A stretch of DNA of 56,354 nt. Source: Oscillospiraceae bacterium (lineage in GTDB: Bacteria > Bacillota > Clostridia > Oscillospirales > Ruminococcaceae). The stretch lies in contig JAAWRH010000027.1 in the NCBI GenBank assembly GCA_022800935.1, forward strand, positions 1 to 56,354. The letters are read 5' to 3'. Both the position numbers and the translations under genes were made by a program. A model generated the notes under the pieces. That model had not been told where the DNA came from. It worked only from the letters and a program-made list of their open reading frames with translations, and did not search any database. Shown piece by piece: positions 17,010 through 24,992 of the stretch (position 1 is its first letter; the number at the start of each line of letters is the position of its first letter).

Positions 17010-17882
17010 ATGGTGACATTCTATCAGACCGTTAACGACTTCCTGGAACAGAATGAAAGGGCCATGCTGGCCAACGAGGCCGCCTCCTGCCTGGTCCTGG
17101 GCAATGCCAGAGCTGAACGGGACAAGCCGTGCGTCCCGGAGCGAATGTTCGGGAACGTTCTGGACGATGCGGGGAATATCCTCCTTATCTTCTGCAACTA
17201 CTACCCCTTTAACCTGTGCGTTTACGCCCATACCCCGGACCGGGAGCTTCAGGGAAAGGCGGCGGCAGAGCTGGCCCGCACCCTGACAGAGCAGAAGCCC
17301 TTTTTATTCAATGGCCTCACCGCGAACCGGGCCGTATGCGATTTCTTCTTTGAAACCTACCGCGCGCCGGACGAAGCGCCGGTGTTTCTGGCCGCCTCCA
17401 TGGATATCATGGAACTGACCGCCCTCACCCCGGTAAAGCTTGCCCCCGGCTTCCAGCGGGAGGCGGAGGAGGCGGACATCCCCCTGCTCACCTGGTGGAA
17501 TCAGGAATTTGAGCGGGAAGCGCTACATTCGGAGAGGAGCACAGAGGACGCGGAAAGAAGCGTCCGCCGCGCCATGAAATCGGGATTTTACCTCTACTGC
17601 GGAGAGGACGGCCAGCCGGTCTCCGGCGTGGTGACAGCCCGGAGGATGGAGAACACCGTTACCCTCAACCATGTCTACACGCCTCCCGCCTTCCGGGGGA
17701 AGGGGTACGCACAATCCAACGTGTATCTGACATGCCGGAGGGTTTTGGAAAGCGGGTATCAGAAATGCTCCCTGTTTGTGGACCAGACCAACCCCATTTC
17801 CAACCGGGTGTATGAGAAAATCGGCTTTAAAATCACAGAGGACCAATACGACTATCGCTTTAGACGGAGGAAACCGGATTGA
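17010..17882 (+). CDS. GNAT-family N-acetyltransferase
   Basis: A 290-residue protein. An N-terminal half of unknown function comes first, followed by a GNAT fold: AEEADIPLLTWWNQEF, then motif A at VYTPPAFRGKGYAQSNVYL, with the RGKGYA acetyl-CoA loop. It ends YEKIGFKITEDQYDY, typical of the superfamily. The long frame opens at 16902, but GAGGAG nine bases before ATG 17010 marks the real start. Its stop overlaps the TTG start of the dihydrouridine synthase gene, so the two are translationally coupled. The substrate is unknown. Confidence 0.85.
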   Translation: MVTFYQTVNDFLEQNERAMLANEAASCLVLGNARAERDKPCVPERMFGNVLDDAGNILLIFCNYYPFNLCVYAHTPDRELQGKAAAELARTLTEQKPFLFNGLTANRAVCDFFFETYRAPDEAPVFLAASMDIMELTALTPVKLAPGFQREAEEADIPLLTWWNQEFEREALHSERSTEDAERSVRRAMKSGFYLYCGEDGQPVSGVVTARRMENTVTLNHVYTPPAFRGKGYAQSNVYLTCRRVLESGYQKCSLFVDQTNPISNRVYEKIGFKITEDQYDYRFRRRKPD

Positions 17883-18859
17883 AATTAGGACAGCTTGAGA
17901 TAAAAAAAACCGCCGCCCTCGCTCCCATGGCCGGGGTGGCGGACACCGCCTTTCGGCTTATCTGCAAGGAATACGGCGCGGCCTATGTTGTGGGGGAGCT
18001 GGTGAGCGCCAAGGGCATGACCTACCACAGCAAAAACTCCGCCAAGCTGCTGGAAATCACCGGGCTGGAGCGGCCCATGGCGGTACAGCTTTTTGGCGGA
18101 GAGCCGGAGACCATGGCGGAGGCCGCCGAAATGTCGCTGAAAAACGACCCGGATGTGATAGACATCAACATGGGCTGTCCCGCCCCCAAGGTGACGGCCA
18201 CCGGGGCGGGCAGCTCCCTGATGAGAGACCTGCCCAGGGCGTCCCGGATTATCGAAGCGGTGCGGGGGGCGGTTCCCTCCCGCATCCCGGTGACGGTGAA
18301 ATTCCGCAAGGGATGGGACAGCAATTCGGTCAACGCGGTGGAATTCGCCAGAATGGCGGAGCAGAGCGGCGCGGCGGCGGTGACCATCCACGGCCGGACG
18401 CGGGAGCAGATGTACGCCCCCTCTGCCGACTGGGAAATCATACGGAAGGTCAAGGAAGCGGTTTCGATACCGGTCATTGGCAATGGAGACGTGGACAGCC
18501 CCCAGGCAGCGGCGGAGATGTACCGCCAGACCGGGGCTGACCTGGTGATGGTAGGGCGCGGGGCGCTGGGGAGGCCGTGGCTGTTTGCCCAGATATGGAC
18601 TTATCTGACAGACGGGAGTATTCTACCCGACCCGCCGCTGGAGGAAAGGATGGCGGTGATGATGCGTCACATCCGGCTGGCGGCGGAGTTGAAGGGAGAA
18701 TACACGGCTTTGAGGGAGTCTAGGAAGCATATTGCGTGGTATTTGAAAGGGGTAAAGGGCGCGGCGAAGTTCCGGAACGCATCGGGGGGCGTATCCACGA
18801 TAGCGGAGGCGGAGGCGCTGGCGCTGGCAGTCATAGAGGAAAACAGATTTGAGCCCTAA
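17879..18859 (+). CDS. dusB: tRNA-dihydrouridine synthase
   Basis: A 326-residue FMN-dependent TIM barrel that reduces uridine to dihydrouridine in tRNA. Family motifs are LAPMAGVADTAFR, AVQLFGGEP, DINMGCPAPKVT (with the catalytic cysteine of the GCP motif), KFRKGWD, TIHGRTREQMY and GNGDV / MVGRGALGRPWLF. It most resembles the DusB branch common in Firmicutes. The start is TTG, preceded by GGAGG inside the end of the GNAT gene. It is intact and of normal length. The following 100 bp lead into a low-GC island. Confidence 0.94.
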   Translation: MKLGQLEIKKTAALAPMAGVADTAFRLICKEYGAAYVVGELVSAKGMTYHSKNSAKLLEITGLERPMAVQLFGGEPETMAEAAEMSLKNDPDVIDINMGCPAPKVTATGAGSSLMRDLPRASRIIEAVRGAVPSRIPVTVKFRKGWDSNSVNAVEFARMAEQSGAAAVTIHGRTREQMYAPSADWEIIRKVKEAVSIPVIGNGDVDSPQAAAEMYRQTGADLVMVGRGALGRPWLFAQIWTYLTDGSILPDPPLEERMAVMMRHIRLAAELKGEYTALRESRKHIAWYLKGVKGAAKFRNASGGVSTIAEAEALALAVIEENRFEP

Positions 18860-18913
18860 CACTCCATAAAACATACGGCATAAAATAGAGAATTGCTAAG
18901 GAGTGAGCAAAAG

Positions 18914-19990
18914 ATGTGACTGCTTCCAAATGATACATCTAAGCTTAGTTGGCTGACTGCTGGCATGGCAATGTCGGTTACTCAGGCTTCTATTTGGCAT
19001 TACGGTAATAGTGATCCTACTAAGCTAGCATTGAAGGAACAGGATGTTTTTTCCAAAGAGCAATATGGAAACAAACTGACAACCGTTGAGCAAAACAACC
19101 TGAAAACCCTTTATGAATATCTAACCTCCAGCAGCGAGGAAACGCTTTCTAAAATTGCTAGCACAGCTACTCCAACAACAGACTTGAATGACTTAATCAA
19201 TGCCAGCAGTGTTAAGGAGGTATCTGTCACTGTTACAAAAGTAACAACTGATTCCACTAATACCAATGGACAGGAAGCAATTCAGTCTGCTGCCTCGAAT
19301 ACAAAACATGAAGCTGATATCAGTTTCAAGTTGGATGTGCAACCCGGTACATTACTTAAAGACACAAAGGTAACCGTTACCGTAAAAGATGCTGATGGTA
19401 ACGAATATCAGCAGGATTTTGAGCTTGATGGGACTTCTAAATTCAGTTCTCTTTTCAAAAATAATCGAGATGAAAGAACATATACCCTTCATCTTAACAA
19501 TCTTCCTGGTAGTCTTAATGGTGTCAATGTTGCTATCCGGCTTAGCGGTGTTCAGGAAATCAAGCAAGGTGCATATCTTATTTCCGCAACTGGGGGTTAT
19601 GATAAGTCACAAACCTTTATCAGTGTGGAAAAAGGTACACGTGCATTTGACATGAATCTCTCGCTTAACCTCGCGACTGAAGCAGCTGCTGCAACTGTAA
19701 CCACTACTGTAACTCCTGAAACCACTAAAACCGAAACTATTCATCGTGAATGGGATAGGACCGAGAAAGTCAGCTATGACAAAGTTCTACCCGAACCCGA
19801 AGAACCCAACAATCCCACCACTCCAGAGGATCCAACAACTCCTCCGCCTACCCCTCGCGACCCTGATCCCGACCCCAGCGACGACCCCGAAATCCCCGAC
19901 GAACCTGTTCCCCTCACCTACATTCCCGATGAACCGGTTCCTCAGGTTCGCGGACCGGGAGATGTCGTTCCGAACAACGGACCAGCATAA
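18914..19990 (+). pseudogene. Truncated thioester-domain (TQXA-type) surface protein
   Basis: The frame runs in from a stop at about 18914-18919 and reads LSWLTAGMAMSVTQASIWHY at its start. This matches the end of a Gram-positive TQXA thioester domain, whose ATQxAIW motif carries the glutamine that bonds with an upstream cysteine. The cysteine half, the signal peptide and a ribosome site are missing. Then come Thr/Ser-rich beta repeats (VSVTVTKVTTDST, DTKVTVTVKDADG) and a Pro/Asp/Glu-rich wall-spanning stretch (residues 275-330). The expected LPxTG sorting signal and membrane anchor are absent. A first ATG is at 18965. GC content is far below that of the neighbours. I read it as a remnant of a horizontally acquired adhesin that has lost both ends. 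Confidence 0.7.
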
Positions 19991-19994
19991 AAAG

Positions 19995-20046
19995 AAAACG
20001 GCTGTAAAAACAGAGTGACAAGCCTGTTTTTACAGCCGTTTTGCAT
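19995..20046 (+). terminator. Terminator after the surface-protein remnant
   Basis: AAAACGGCTGTAAAAACAG (19995-20013) and its exact 19-base complement (20024-20042) form a long stem ending in TTTT, just after the stop at 19990. Confidence 0.85.
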
Positions 20047-20069
20047 AATAATTTGCCGGAAGAAACAAA

Positions 20070-20097
20070 ATCCCCGCCCCGTTGCCGGGGCAGGGAC
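20070..20097 (-). terminator. Terminator left behind by the URO-D-family pseudogene
   Basis: On the minus strand GCCCCG-GCAA-CGGGGC (plus 20076-20091), flanked by GTCCC and GGGA, is followed by TTTTGTTTC. It lies 10 bp after the last recognisable codon of the decarboxylase-like pseudogene. The gene's missing end therefore looks like an internal deletion that spared the terminator. Confidence 0.65.
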
Positions 20098-20106
20098 CTT
20101 GTTGTG

Positions 20107-20836
20107 CCTCTCCTCAATGTATACGGCCCAGTTCACCGCCTTCGCAGGGTAATCCTGCCAGTTCTCCAGATGGTTCGCAATCCCCGCCCAGCCACAGCAG
20201 TGGAGAATGTTGTTATTGCTCACCTGGTTGACCTGCTCCAGCACGTATTTGTCGCTGGGGGTAATCAGCCTGCGGTATTCCTCATGGGTAAAACGCTCCT
20301 TTTCACCGCCCTGTACGCAGTAATAGACCCCGTCGCACCCCGCCTCGGTGACGCACAACTTCGCTAGCAAAGCATTGCTCTGGGCTATCACATCCAGGGC
20401 GTACAGCACCGATTCCGGGTCCTGCCGCAGGTGCTCCATCACCACCTTATCCCCCCGCCTTGAACCGGATGGAGGAAAAGGGGGCGAATACGTTGTAGAA
20501 AGCGCAGGTGTCCCGATCCAGTCCCTGAACCACCGCCTTGGCCCGCTCCACCTGCTCCCGGATAAAGGGATGATTGGCGGTCAGCGGCTCCAGCTTCCTC
20601 CAGTCGGAGGGCTTTTCAACGGGAAAGTCCAGCGGATAGGTAAAATAGCCGTCGCACATGATTTTCATAAAGTCGGGGTTGTTGGAGTGGTAGTACTCCA
20701 TGTGGGCGTCAATGCAGGCCTGCCCCTCTCTTTTTCCCTCCGGGAAGTGGAACCAGAAGCCCACAGGAACCCGGTCAACCTCCTTTTGGGCAAATGCCGC
20801 CATCAACCGCTCACGTTTTGTCATTTTCTCTGTCAT
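20107..20836 (-). pseudogene. Uroporphyrinogen decarboxylase (URO-D) family protein, frameshifted and 3'-truncated
   Basis: The first 130 codons (MTEKMTKRERLMAAFAQKEV, then FWFHFPEGKREG and NPDFMKIMCDGYF) are a normal start for the URO-D-like family that includes corrinoid methyltransferases. AAGGAG precedes ATG 20836. At 20451-20456 a run of six Gs breaks the frame: five Gs would give FKAGDKVVMEHLRQ, whereas six give a stop. The shifted frame continues with the family text (YYCVQGGEKERFT, ILHCCGWAGI, WAVYIEER) and then homology ends abruptly near 20107. About two fifths of the usual protein is lost. It is the last gene of the Rnf-like minus-strand run. Confidence 0.82.
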
Positions 20837-20865
20837 GGTCAATTCTCCTTCTTTTTTCTTTTTTA

Positions 20866-21120
20866 TTAATCACCAAGGTGGAGAAACGGCTTGAGCGTTA
20901 TCTTCCCCCTGGGGATATACCGTACCCGCAGGGCAACCTCAAAGGTGCCCAGCACCGCCGCCAGCCCTACGACAGCGGCGCAGATGATACCTACAGCCAC
21001 ACAGAAGGGCGCCGCCTTTGATGCCGTGCTGCGCTCCTTAACCTGTCCGCGTTCCTGCCTGCCCATCGCAGGATGGTCCGATTCCTTAAAAATCCTCACT
21101 TCCGGAAAGCTCTTTATCAT
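20866..21120 (-). CDS. Small hypothetical membrane protein
   Basis: An 84-residue protein that I do not recognise. A charged N-terminal part (EVRIFKESDHPAMGRQERGQ) precedes one clear membrane helix, FCVAVGIICAAVVGLAAVLG (about residues 39-58), and a basic tail. AAAGGGGA lies upstream of the ATG, and the gene begins 29 bp after the DUF4015-type gene. Its place at the end of the Rnf-like run suggests cotranscription, but no functional clue is visible. Confidence 0.55.
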   Translation of the reverse strand: MIKSFPEVRIFKESDHPAMGRQERGQVKERSTASKAAPFCVAVGIICAAVVGLAAVLGTFEVALRVRYIPRGKITLKPFLHLGD

Positions 21121-21149
21121 GGTAGTCTTTTCCCCTTTCAGTATTCCAA

Positions 21150-22439
21150 TTATTTTTCCAGTCCCGCGCTGTAATCCGCTTTATCGGGATAGACGGAGAA
21201 GGCGCTGCTGAAAAAGATATCGGTCATTCCACCCGCCGTCAGTTCCTCTGCCGTCTGTAGAATTTCCTCCGCTGTAAGCTGCCCGGTTTCGGTGTCGCAG
21301 GAGAAAGCTGCCCGGTATCCTCCGCTTTCCAGCCGGGTTTTGTCCAGCATGGGGGCTACCGCGCCTGCGGCGGCCTTTACCACTGCCTGCGGCGCGGTCC
21401 CGTTCTCCAGCGCCGTCCCCCCGAACAGGTATTGATTGTTGAAGGTGTTGAAGAGATAGGCGGGGGTAAAATCAATATATACGGTACACTGGAACCGGTC
21501 CAGCGGATTTCCCTCTCCGTAGGTGAAGCCGTTGGGCTCCAAAATGTCCAAGGCCCGTATCATCACTGACATGCTCACATCCATGGCCTCCAGCCTCTCC
21601 TGAATCCGCCCGGCGATATCCTCCAGAACCGCGGCCTTGCCGTTCTCCGGGATGTTCTCCCCAAAGTAGATGTTGTCCAGCTGATAGCCTCTTGGGAAGT
21701 GGAGCCCTGCCAGAATCACTTCCTCAAAGCCCAGCTCCCCGCTTTCCGCCGCCAACTGTAACACATATTCCTGCGCCTCCTGAGAGTAGGGGTTCAGCCA
21801 GGGACGCCCGCCGTTGGAGGGGTCGTTGTCATACCACAGCAGATTGGCGTTCTGGTAGAAGCAGGCCATCCGCCGCAGACTGGCGGAAGCCACGCTGTCC
21901 TCAAAGGCATAGATCCGCGCAACGGGGCGGAGCCCCTTCTGGACGATTGCCTCCACCGTCTCCCCCAGTTCCACCGCCACGTCGGAGATGGCAAGGGCAT
22001 TGGAAGCGGTTTTGACATTGGAACGGTGGAGTACCGCTCCGTTTTCATTTTTAATATCCACCACAACGGCAGTAGCGCCGTTCTTGACAGCGTTGTTCAG
22101 AAACTCCTCCCGCTTAACGGGGTCGGTGAGCACCGAATGGGCCAGATAGACCGCCCGCAGTGTCTGCTGCTGGACCTCCTCCGGTTCTTCCGGCTGGGAG
22201 GAGCTCTCCAGGGACGTTTCGGGGGAGCTGCTCTCCAGCGAGGAGGAGCTCTCCTGGGAGGAATCCTCCCGCCGCTGGGAGATGTAGTTCATCACCGGCT
22301 CGTAAATGGCAATCCCGATGACCACCATGGTGGCCACCACCACCGCCCACACCAGCATCAGGAAAAATGTCACCACCGGGCTGCGGCGCTGTCCCAGATA
22401 GCCATGATACCGTTTTATCTTCATTGGCTTCTTCGCCAA
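21150..22439 (-). CDS. DUF4015 putative glycoside hydrolase-like protein, membrane-anchored
   Basis: A 429-residue protein. A basic start and a membrane helix (residues 22-46, VVTFFLMLVWAVVVATMVVI) are followed by a Ser/Glu-rich linker (about 58-90). A TIM-barrel-like domain of the DUF4015 type follows: VVVDIKNENGAVLH, PVARIYAFED, WLNPYSQEAQEYVLQLA, and GFEEVILAGLHFP. DUF4015 resembles glycoside hydrolase families, although substrates are unknown. The start appears to be TTG after AGGAAGG. The domain would face outside the cell. It begins 44 bp after the RnfA-like gene and belongs to the same minus-strand run. Confidence 0.78.
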   Translation of the reverse strand: MAKKPMKIKRYHGYLGQRRSPVVTFFLMLVWAVVVATMVVIGIAIYEPVMNYISQRREDSSQESSSSLESSSPETSLESSSQPEEPEEVQQQTLRAVYLAHSVLTDPVKREEFLNNAVKNGATAVVVDIKNENGAVLHRSNVKTASNALAISDVAVELGETVEAIVQKGLRPVARIYAFEDSVASASLRRMACFYQNANLLWYDNDPSNGGRPWLNPYSQEAQEYVLQLAAESGELGFEEVILAGLHFPRGYQLDNIYFGENIPENGKAAVLEDIAGRIQERLEAMDVSMSVMIRALDILEPNGFTYGEGNPLDRFQCTVYIDFTPAYLFNTFNNQYLFGGTALENGTAPQAVVKAAAGAVAPMLDKTRLESGGYRAAFSCDTETGQLTAEEILQTAEELTAGGMTDIFFSSAFSVYPDKADYSAGLEK

Positions 22440-22483
22440 TTTGCATCATCCTTCCTTATCAGATACCGGAAAGCCGGGGCCGA

Positions 22484-23077
22484 TTACAGCGGGAGCTGAT
22501 GGCCGGACAGTCCATAAAATGCCAGCGACATAATGCCAATATAAAGTACCATGGCCGGGAACCCGCGGAAGGCGCGGGGCAGGGTGGAAAGCTCCGTCCT
22601 TTTGTGTCCCTCCACCACCAGCCAATAAGCGGCAGTAAAACCAACCCCTGTGCCGAACCCAAAGCCCATATACTGGGCGAAGCTGTAGGACTGCATCGCC
22701 GATAGCATTACCGAGCCCAGCACCGCGCAGTTAAAGGTGGCCAGGGAAAGGTATCCGTTGGCCCTGGAGGAGATGCGCTTCGGCAAAAGTCCGATGGCAA
22801 AGTGGCAGGCCGCGTAAATTGCCGCCATCCCCACCAGGTAGATAATGGAGCGGTAGCTGCTGGCCCATCCCAGGGAGGTCATCAGCCCGGTCATCCAGTA
22901 GCCCGCCATGGAGGAAAGCATGGTGATAACCGTAACCATACCGCCGTAGACCAGTATCTGGCGGCCCCGGTGGACCGTGAAAACCGTCTTGCCGATTCCC
23001 AGCGCCCTGGTAAATATCGCGTTTTCCAACGTAATGGCCGTCATGGCCAACAGGATAAAATCCATAAAAAAGTCCAT
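22484..23077 (-). CDS. rnfA: RnfA-like membrane subunit (degenerate)
   Basis: A 197-residue six-helix protein aligned by eye with RnfA/NqrE. The canonical first motif NNFVLSRFLGICPFLG appears here as ENAIFTRALGIGKTVF, the second NCAVLG motif is kept in LATFNCAVLGSV (Cys117), and the end LPRAFRGFPAMVLYIG matches. In working Rnf/Nqr complexes two cysteines of this subunit and two of its partner hold a [2Fe-2S] cluster within the membrane. Here the first is replaced by Gly29. GGAGG precedes the ATG. It follows the RnfE-like gene by 99 bp. The role is therefore uncertain even though ancestry is clear. Confidence 0.8.
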   Translation of the reverse strand: MDFFMDFILLAMTAITLENAIFTRALGIGKTVFTVHRGRQILVYGGMVTVITMLSSMAGYWMTGLMTSLGWASSYRSIIYLVGMAAIYAACHFAIGLLPKRISSRANGYLSLATFNCAVLGSVMLSAMQSYSFAQYMGFGFGTGVGFTAAYWLVVEGHKRTELSTLPRAFRGFPAMVLYIGIMSLAFYGLSGHQLPL

Positions 23078-23176
23078 GTGTCCTCCAATCCGATATCCTT
23101 ACAATATCCGTTCCCCAAAAAGCAGCGTTCGGACAGCCTCAATAGTTATTCGCAATTTGGCTGATTCGCGGATTTG

Positions 23177-23983
23177 CTATTTATCAAGCTGCTTTTTTGT
23201 AATTCCCTCTGTATCATTATGCCCGGTTTGTTCTTCCGCTTGTTCCTCCTGGTTTCTTTTGAACCAGGTCAATTTTTTCTTTTGCTCCTTCTGGCTGCCT
23301 GAATCGGGGATTTTTTCCTCTTCCCGGCGGGACTTTTTGGAGTTTTTAAGGAACCTTCCCCTTTTCCGGGCCACCAGAACGAACAGGCGCTCCAGGAACT
23401 GGTAGACCGCCGCGAAATACCCCAGCAGGATAAACCCGAAGAAGGGGTACTGGGCCGGGGCGAGCTGGAAGGGAATCTCAACGGGATGCCCCCAGATAGT
23501 TCCGCTGCCGACGGGCTCCCGAATCAGGGCGATGCCGAACAGCACCAGCGCGAACCCCAGGGAATAACACAGAGCGTTGAGAAGGGCAAAGCCGGGCTTT
23601 TCCCCCGTCACCCGGTGGGACAGGGCGGGAATCATGACAGCGGGATTGAGGGCCATCAGGGCGTAGTAGACGCCCAGGGTATCAAAAACCGCGGGGAAAA
23701 GGGAGAACAGCAGCGCCCGCAGGGGGATCAGCGCTGCCGCGCTGACCAGGGAATAGACCACCGCCCGCAGCCACTGGGGAATATACCTGGCGCAAAGGGA
23801 GGCGACCAAAAACACAGGCACAGCCGTACACAGCATGGCCGCCGCAAGAACCGCCGCGCTGCGCATTGAAACCGTGGCGATGACGGCAAAGGGAACCCCC
23901 AGCCCCAGGGCCAGGACGGGATTCCCCCAAAGGACCCCATCAAAACGATGGAACAGGTTATTTTTTTGCGTTGACGAGCTCAC
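23177..23983 (-). CDS. rnfE: RnfE-like membrane subunit (degenerate) with charged tail
   Basis: A 268-residue protein with six helices in residues 18-205 and a highly charged C-terminal tail (206-268). The RnfE/NqrD core is recognisable: GNPVLALGLGVPFAV corresponds to the canonical NPVxVxxLGxCP motif, YYALMALNPAVMIP to PLIVVNC, and IREPVGSGTIWG to REILGSGTLFG. Both canonical cysteines are replaced by proline (Pro31 and Pro114), so this subunit cannot supply its share of the membrane [2Fe-2S] cluster. GTG starts it after GAGGAGGG, overlapping the RnfD gene by 26 bp. Expression as a membrane protein in complex with RnfD and RnfA-like partners is inferred. Confidence 0.78.
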   Translation of the reverse strand: MSSSTQKNNLFHRFDGVLWGNPVLALGLGVPFAVIATVSMRSAAVLAAAMLCTAVPVFLVASLCARYIPQWLRAVVYSLVSAAALIPLRALLFSLFPAVFDTLGVYYALMALNPAVMIPALSHRVTGEKPGFALLNALCYSLGFALVLFGIALIREPVGSGTIWGHPVEIPFQLAPAQYPFFGFILLGYFAAVYQFLERLFVLVARKRGRFLKNSKKSRREEEKIPDSGSQKEQKKKLTWFKRNQEEQAEEQTGHNDTEGITKKQLDK

Positions 23984-24992
23984 CGTACACCCTCCTCACA
24001 GATTCTTTTGCCGAGATAAAGCACCGGTCCAATGAAAAGGAGAGGGCGTTGCAGACCAGGACGGCAAACATTCCGCCCTGCTCAAAGCCCCCGTAATACC
24101 GGAACAGCATGGTAAGCAGCCCCGCAAGCCCGCCGTAAACAAACCTTCCCCAGCCTGTTTTCGGCGCGGTGACCGGGTCGGTGACCATGTAGATGGCGGT
24201 AAAGATCACCGAGCCGGAAAACAGCTCAAAATAGATGGAGTTTAACGGGGAGGTTGGAATTCTGGCGAAAAAGAAGGAAAAAACCGCGGCAACGGAGATA
24301 AAACCCAGAGGAATTCTCCAATCGGCTGTTTTTCGTGCCAGCAGGAATATCAGACAAGTTGCCATGACTAAAATGTGAGTAGCCCCCATCGGCCCGGCAA
24401 AGTTGCCCAGCAGCAGCTCCTGCCAGTCAATGGAGGGAATCCCCCCCAGCTTCAGGGTGTAGGCGGAGCCCTCCAGCAAGCGGACCGTCACAGGCCCGGC
24501 GGCCTCCATCCTCTCCATGGGCTGTGGATACCGGAAGATGGTCTGGGGCCAGCACACGGCGGCAAAGGCAAAGCCTGCGGCGGCGGGGTTAAAGAGGTTG
24601 TTGCCTGTTCCTCCAAAGGGCTGCTTGACCACCAGAATGGCGAACAGCCCCGCCGCCACGGGAATGTAATAGGGAACAGAGGCGGGCAGCAGCATGGCGA
24701 TAACCAGGCCGGTCACCATCGGGGAAAGGTCCCCCAGCATCAGCTTGTGCCTGGCAATCAGACAGCATACGCTGTCGGCCAGCTTGCAGGCAGCCACCGA
24801 CCACAGAGCGACCATCAGGGGACGGGTTCCATAAAAGTAACAGGCCATTACCAGCAGGGGGAGCATGGCGATGACCACATCGCCCATCATGGCGTTGCTG
24901 CTGTCCTTGGAAAGGAGGATCAGCGGCTTTCGGTTGGTCAGGGACCGCTTGGGCGTTTTATGGGCTTTTGAGATGGGAATAAATTCCTTCAT
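23958..24992 (-). CDS. rnfD: RnfD-like membrane subunit
   Basis: A 344-residue RnfD/NqrB family protein with about ten helices. Kept family features are KPLILLSKDSSNAMMGDVVI near the start, KQPFGGTGNNLFNPAA in the middle and YMVTDPVTAPKTGWGR near the end. The classic covalent-FMN threonine motif (SGAT) is not clearly present. The nearest threonines are in AGPVTVRLLEG and GPMGATHIL, and I cannot tell which, if either, carries flavin. AGGAGGTG precedes the ATG, which overlaps the RnfC stop by four bases. This is the best preserved subunit of the operon. Confidence 0.88.
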   Translation of the reverse strand: MKEFIPISKAHKTPKRSLTNRKPLILLSKDSSNAMMGDVVIAMLPLLVMACYFYGTRPLMVALWSVAACKLADSVCCLIARHKLMLGDLSPMVTGLVIAMLLPASVPYYIPVAAGLFAILVVKQPFGGTGNNLFNPAAAGFAFAAVCWPQTIFRYPQPMERMEAAGPVTVRLLEGSAYTLKLGGIPSIDWQELLLGNFAGPMGATHILVMATCLIFLLARKTADWRIPLGFISVAAVFSFFFARIPTSPLNSIYFELFSGSVIFTAIYMVTDPVTAPKTGWGRFVYGGLAGLLTMLFRYYGGFEQGGMFAVLVCNALSFSLDRCFISAKESVRRVYGELVNAKK

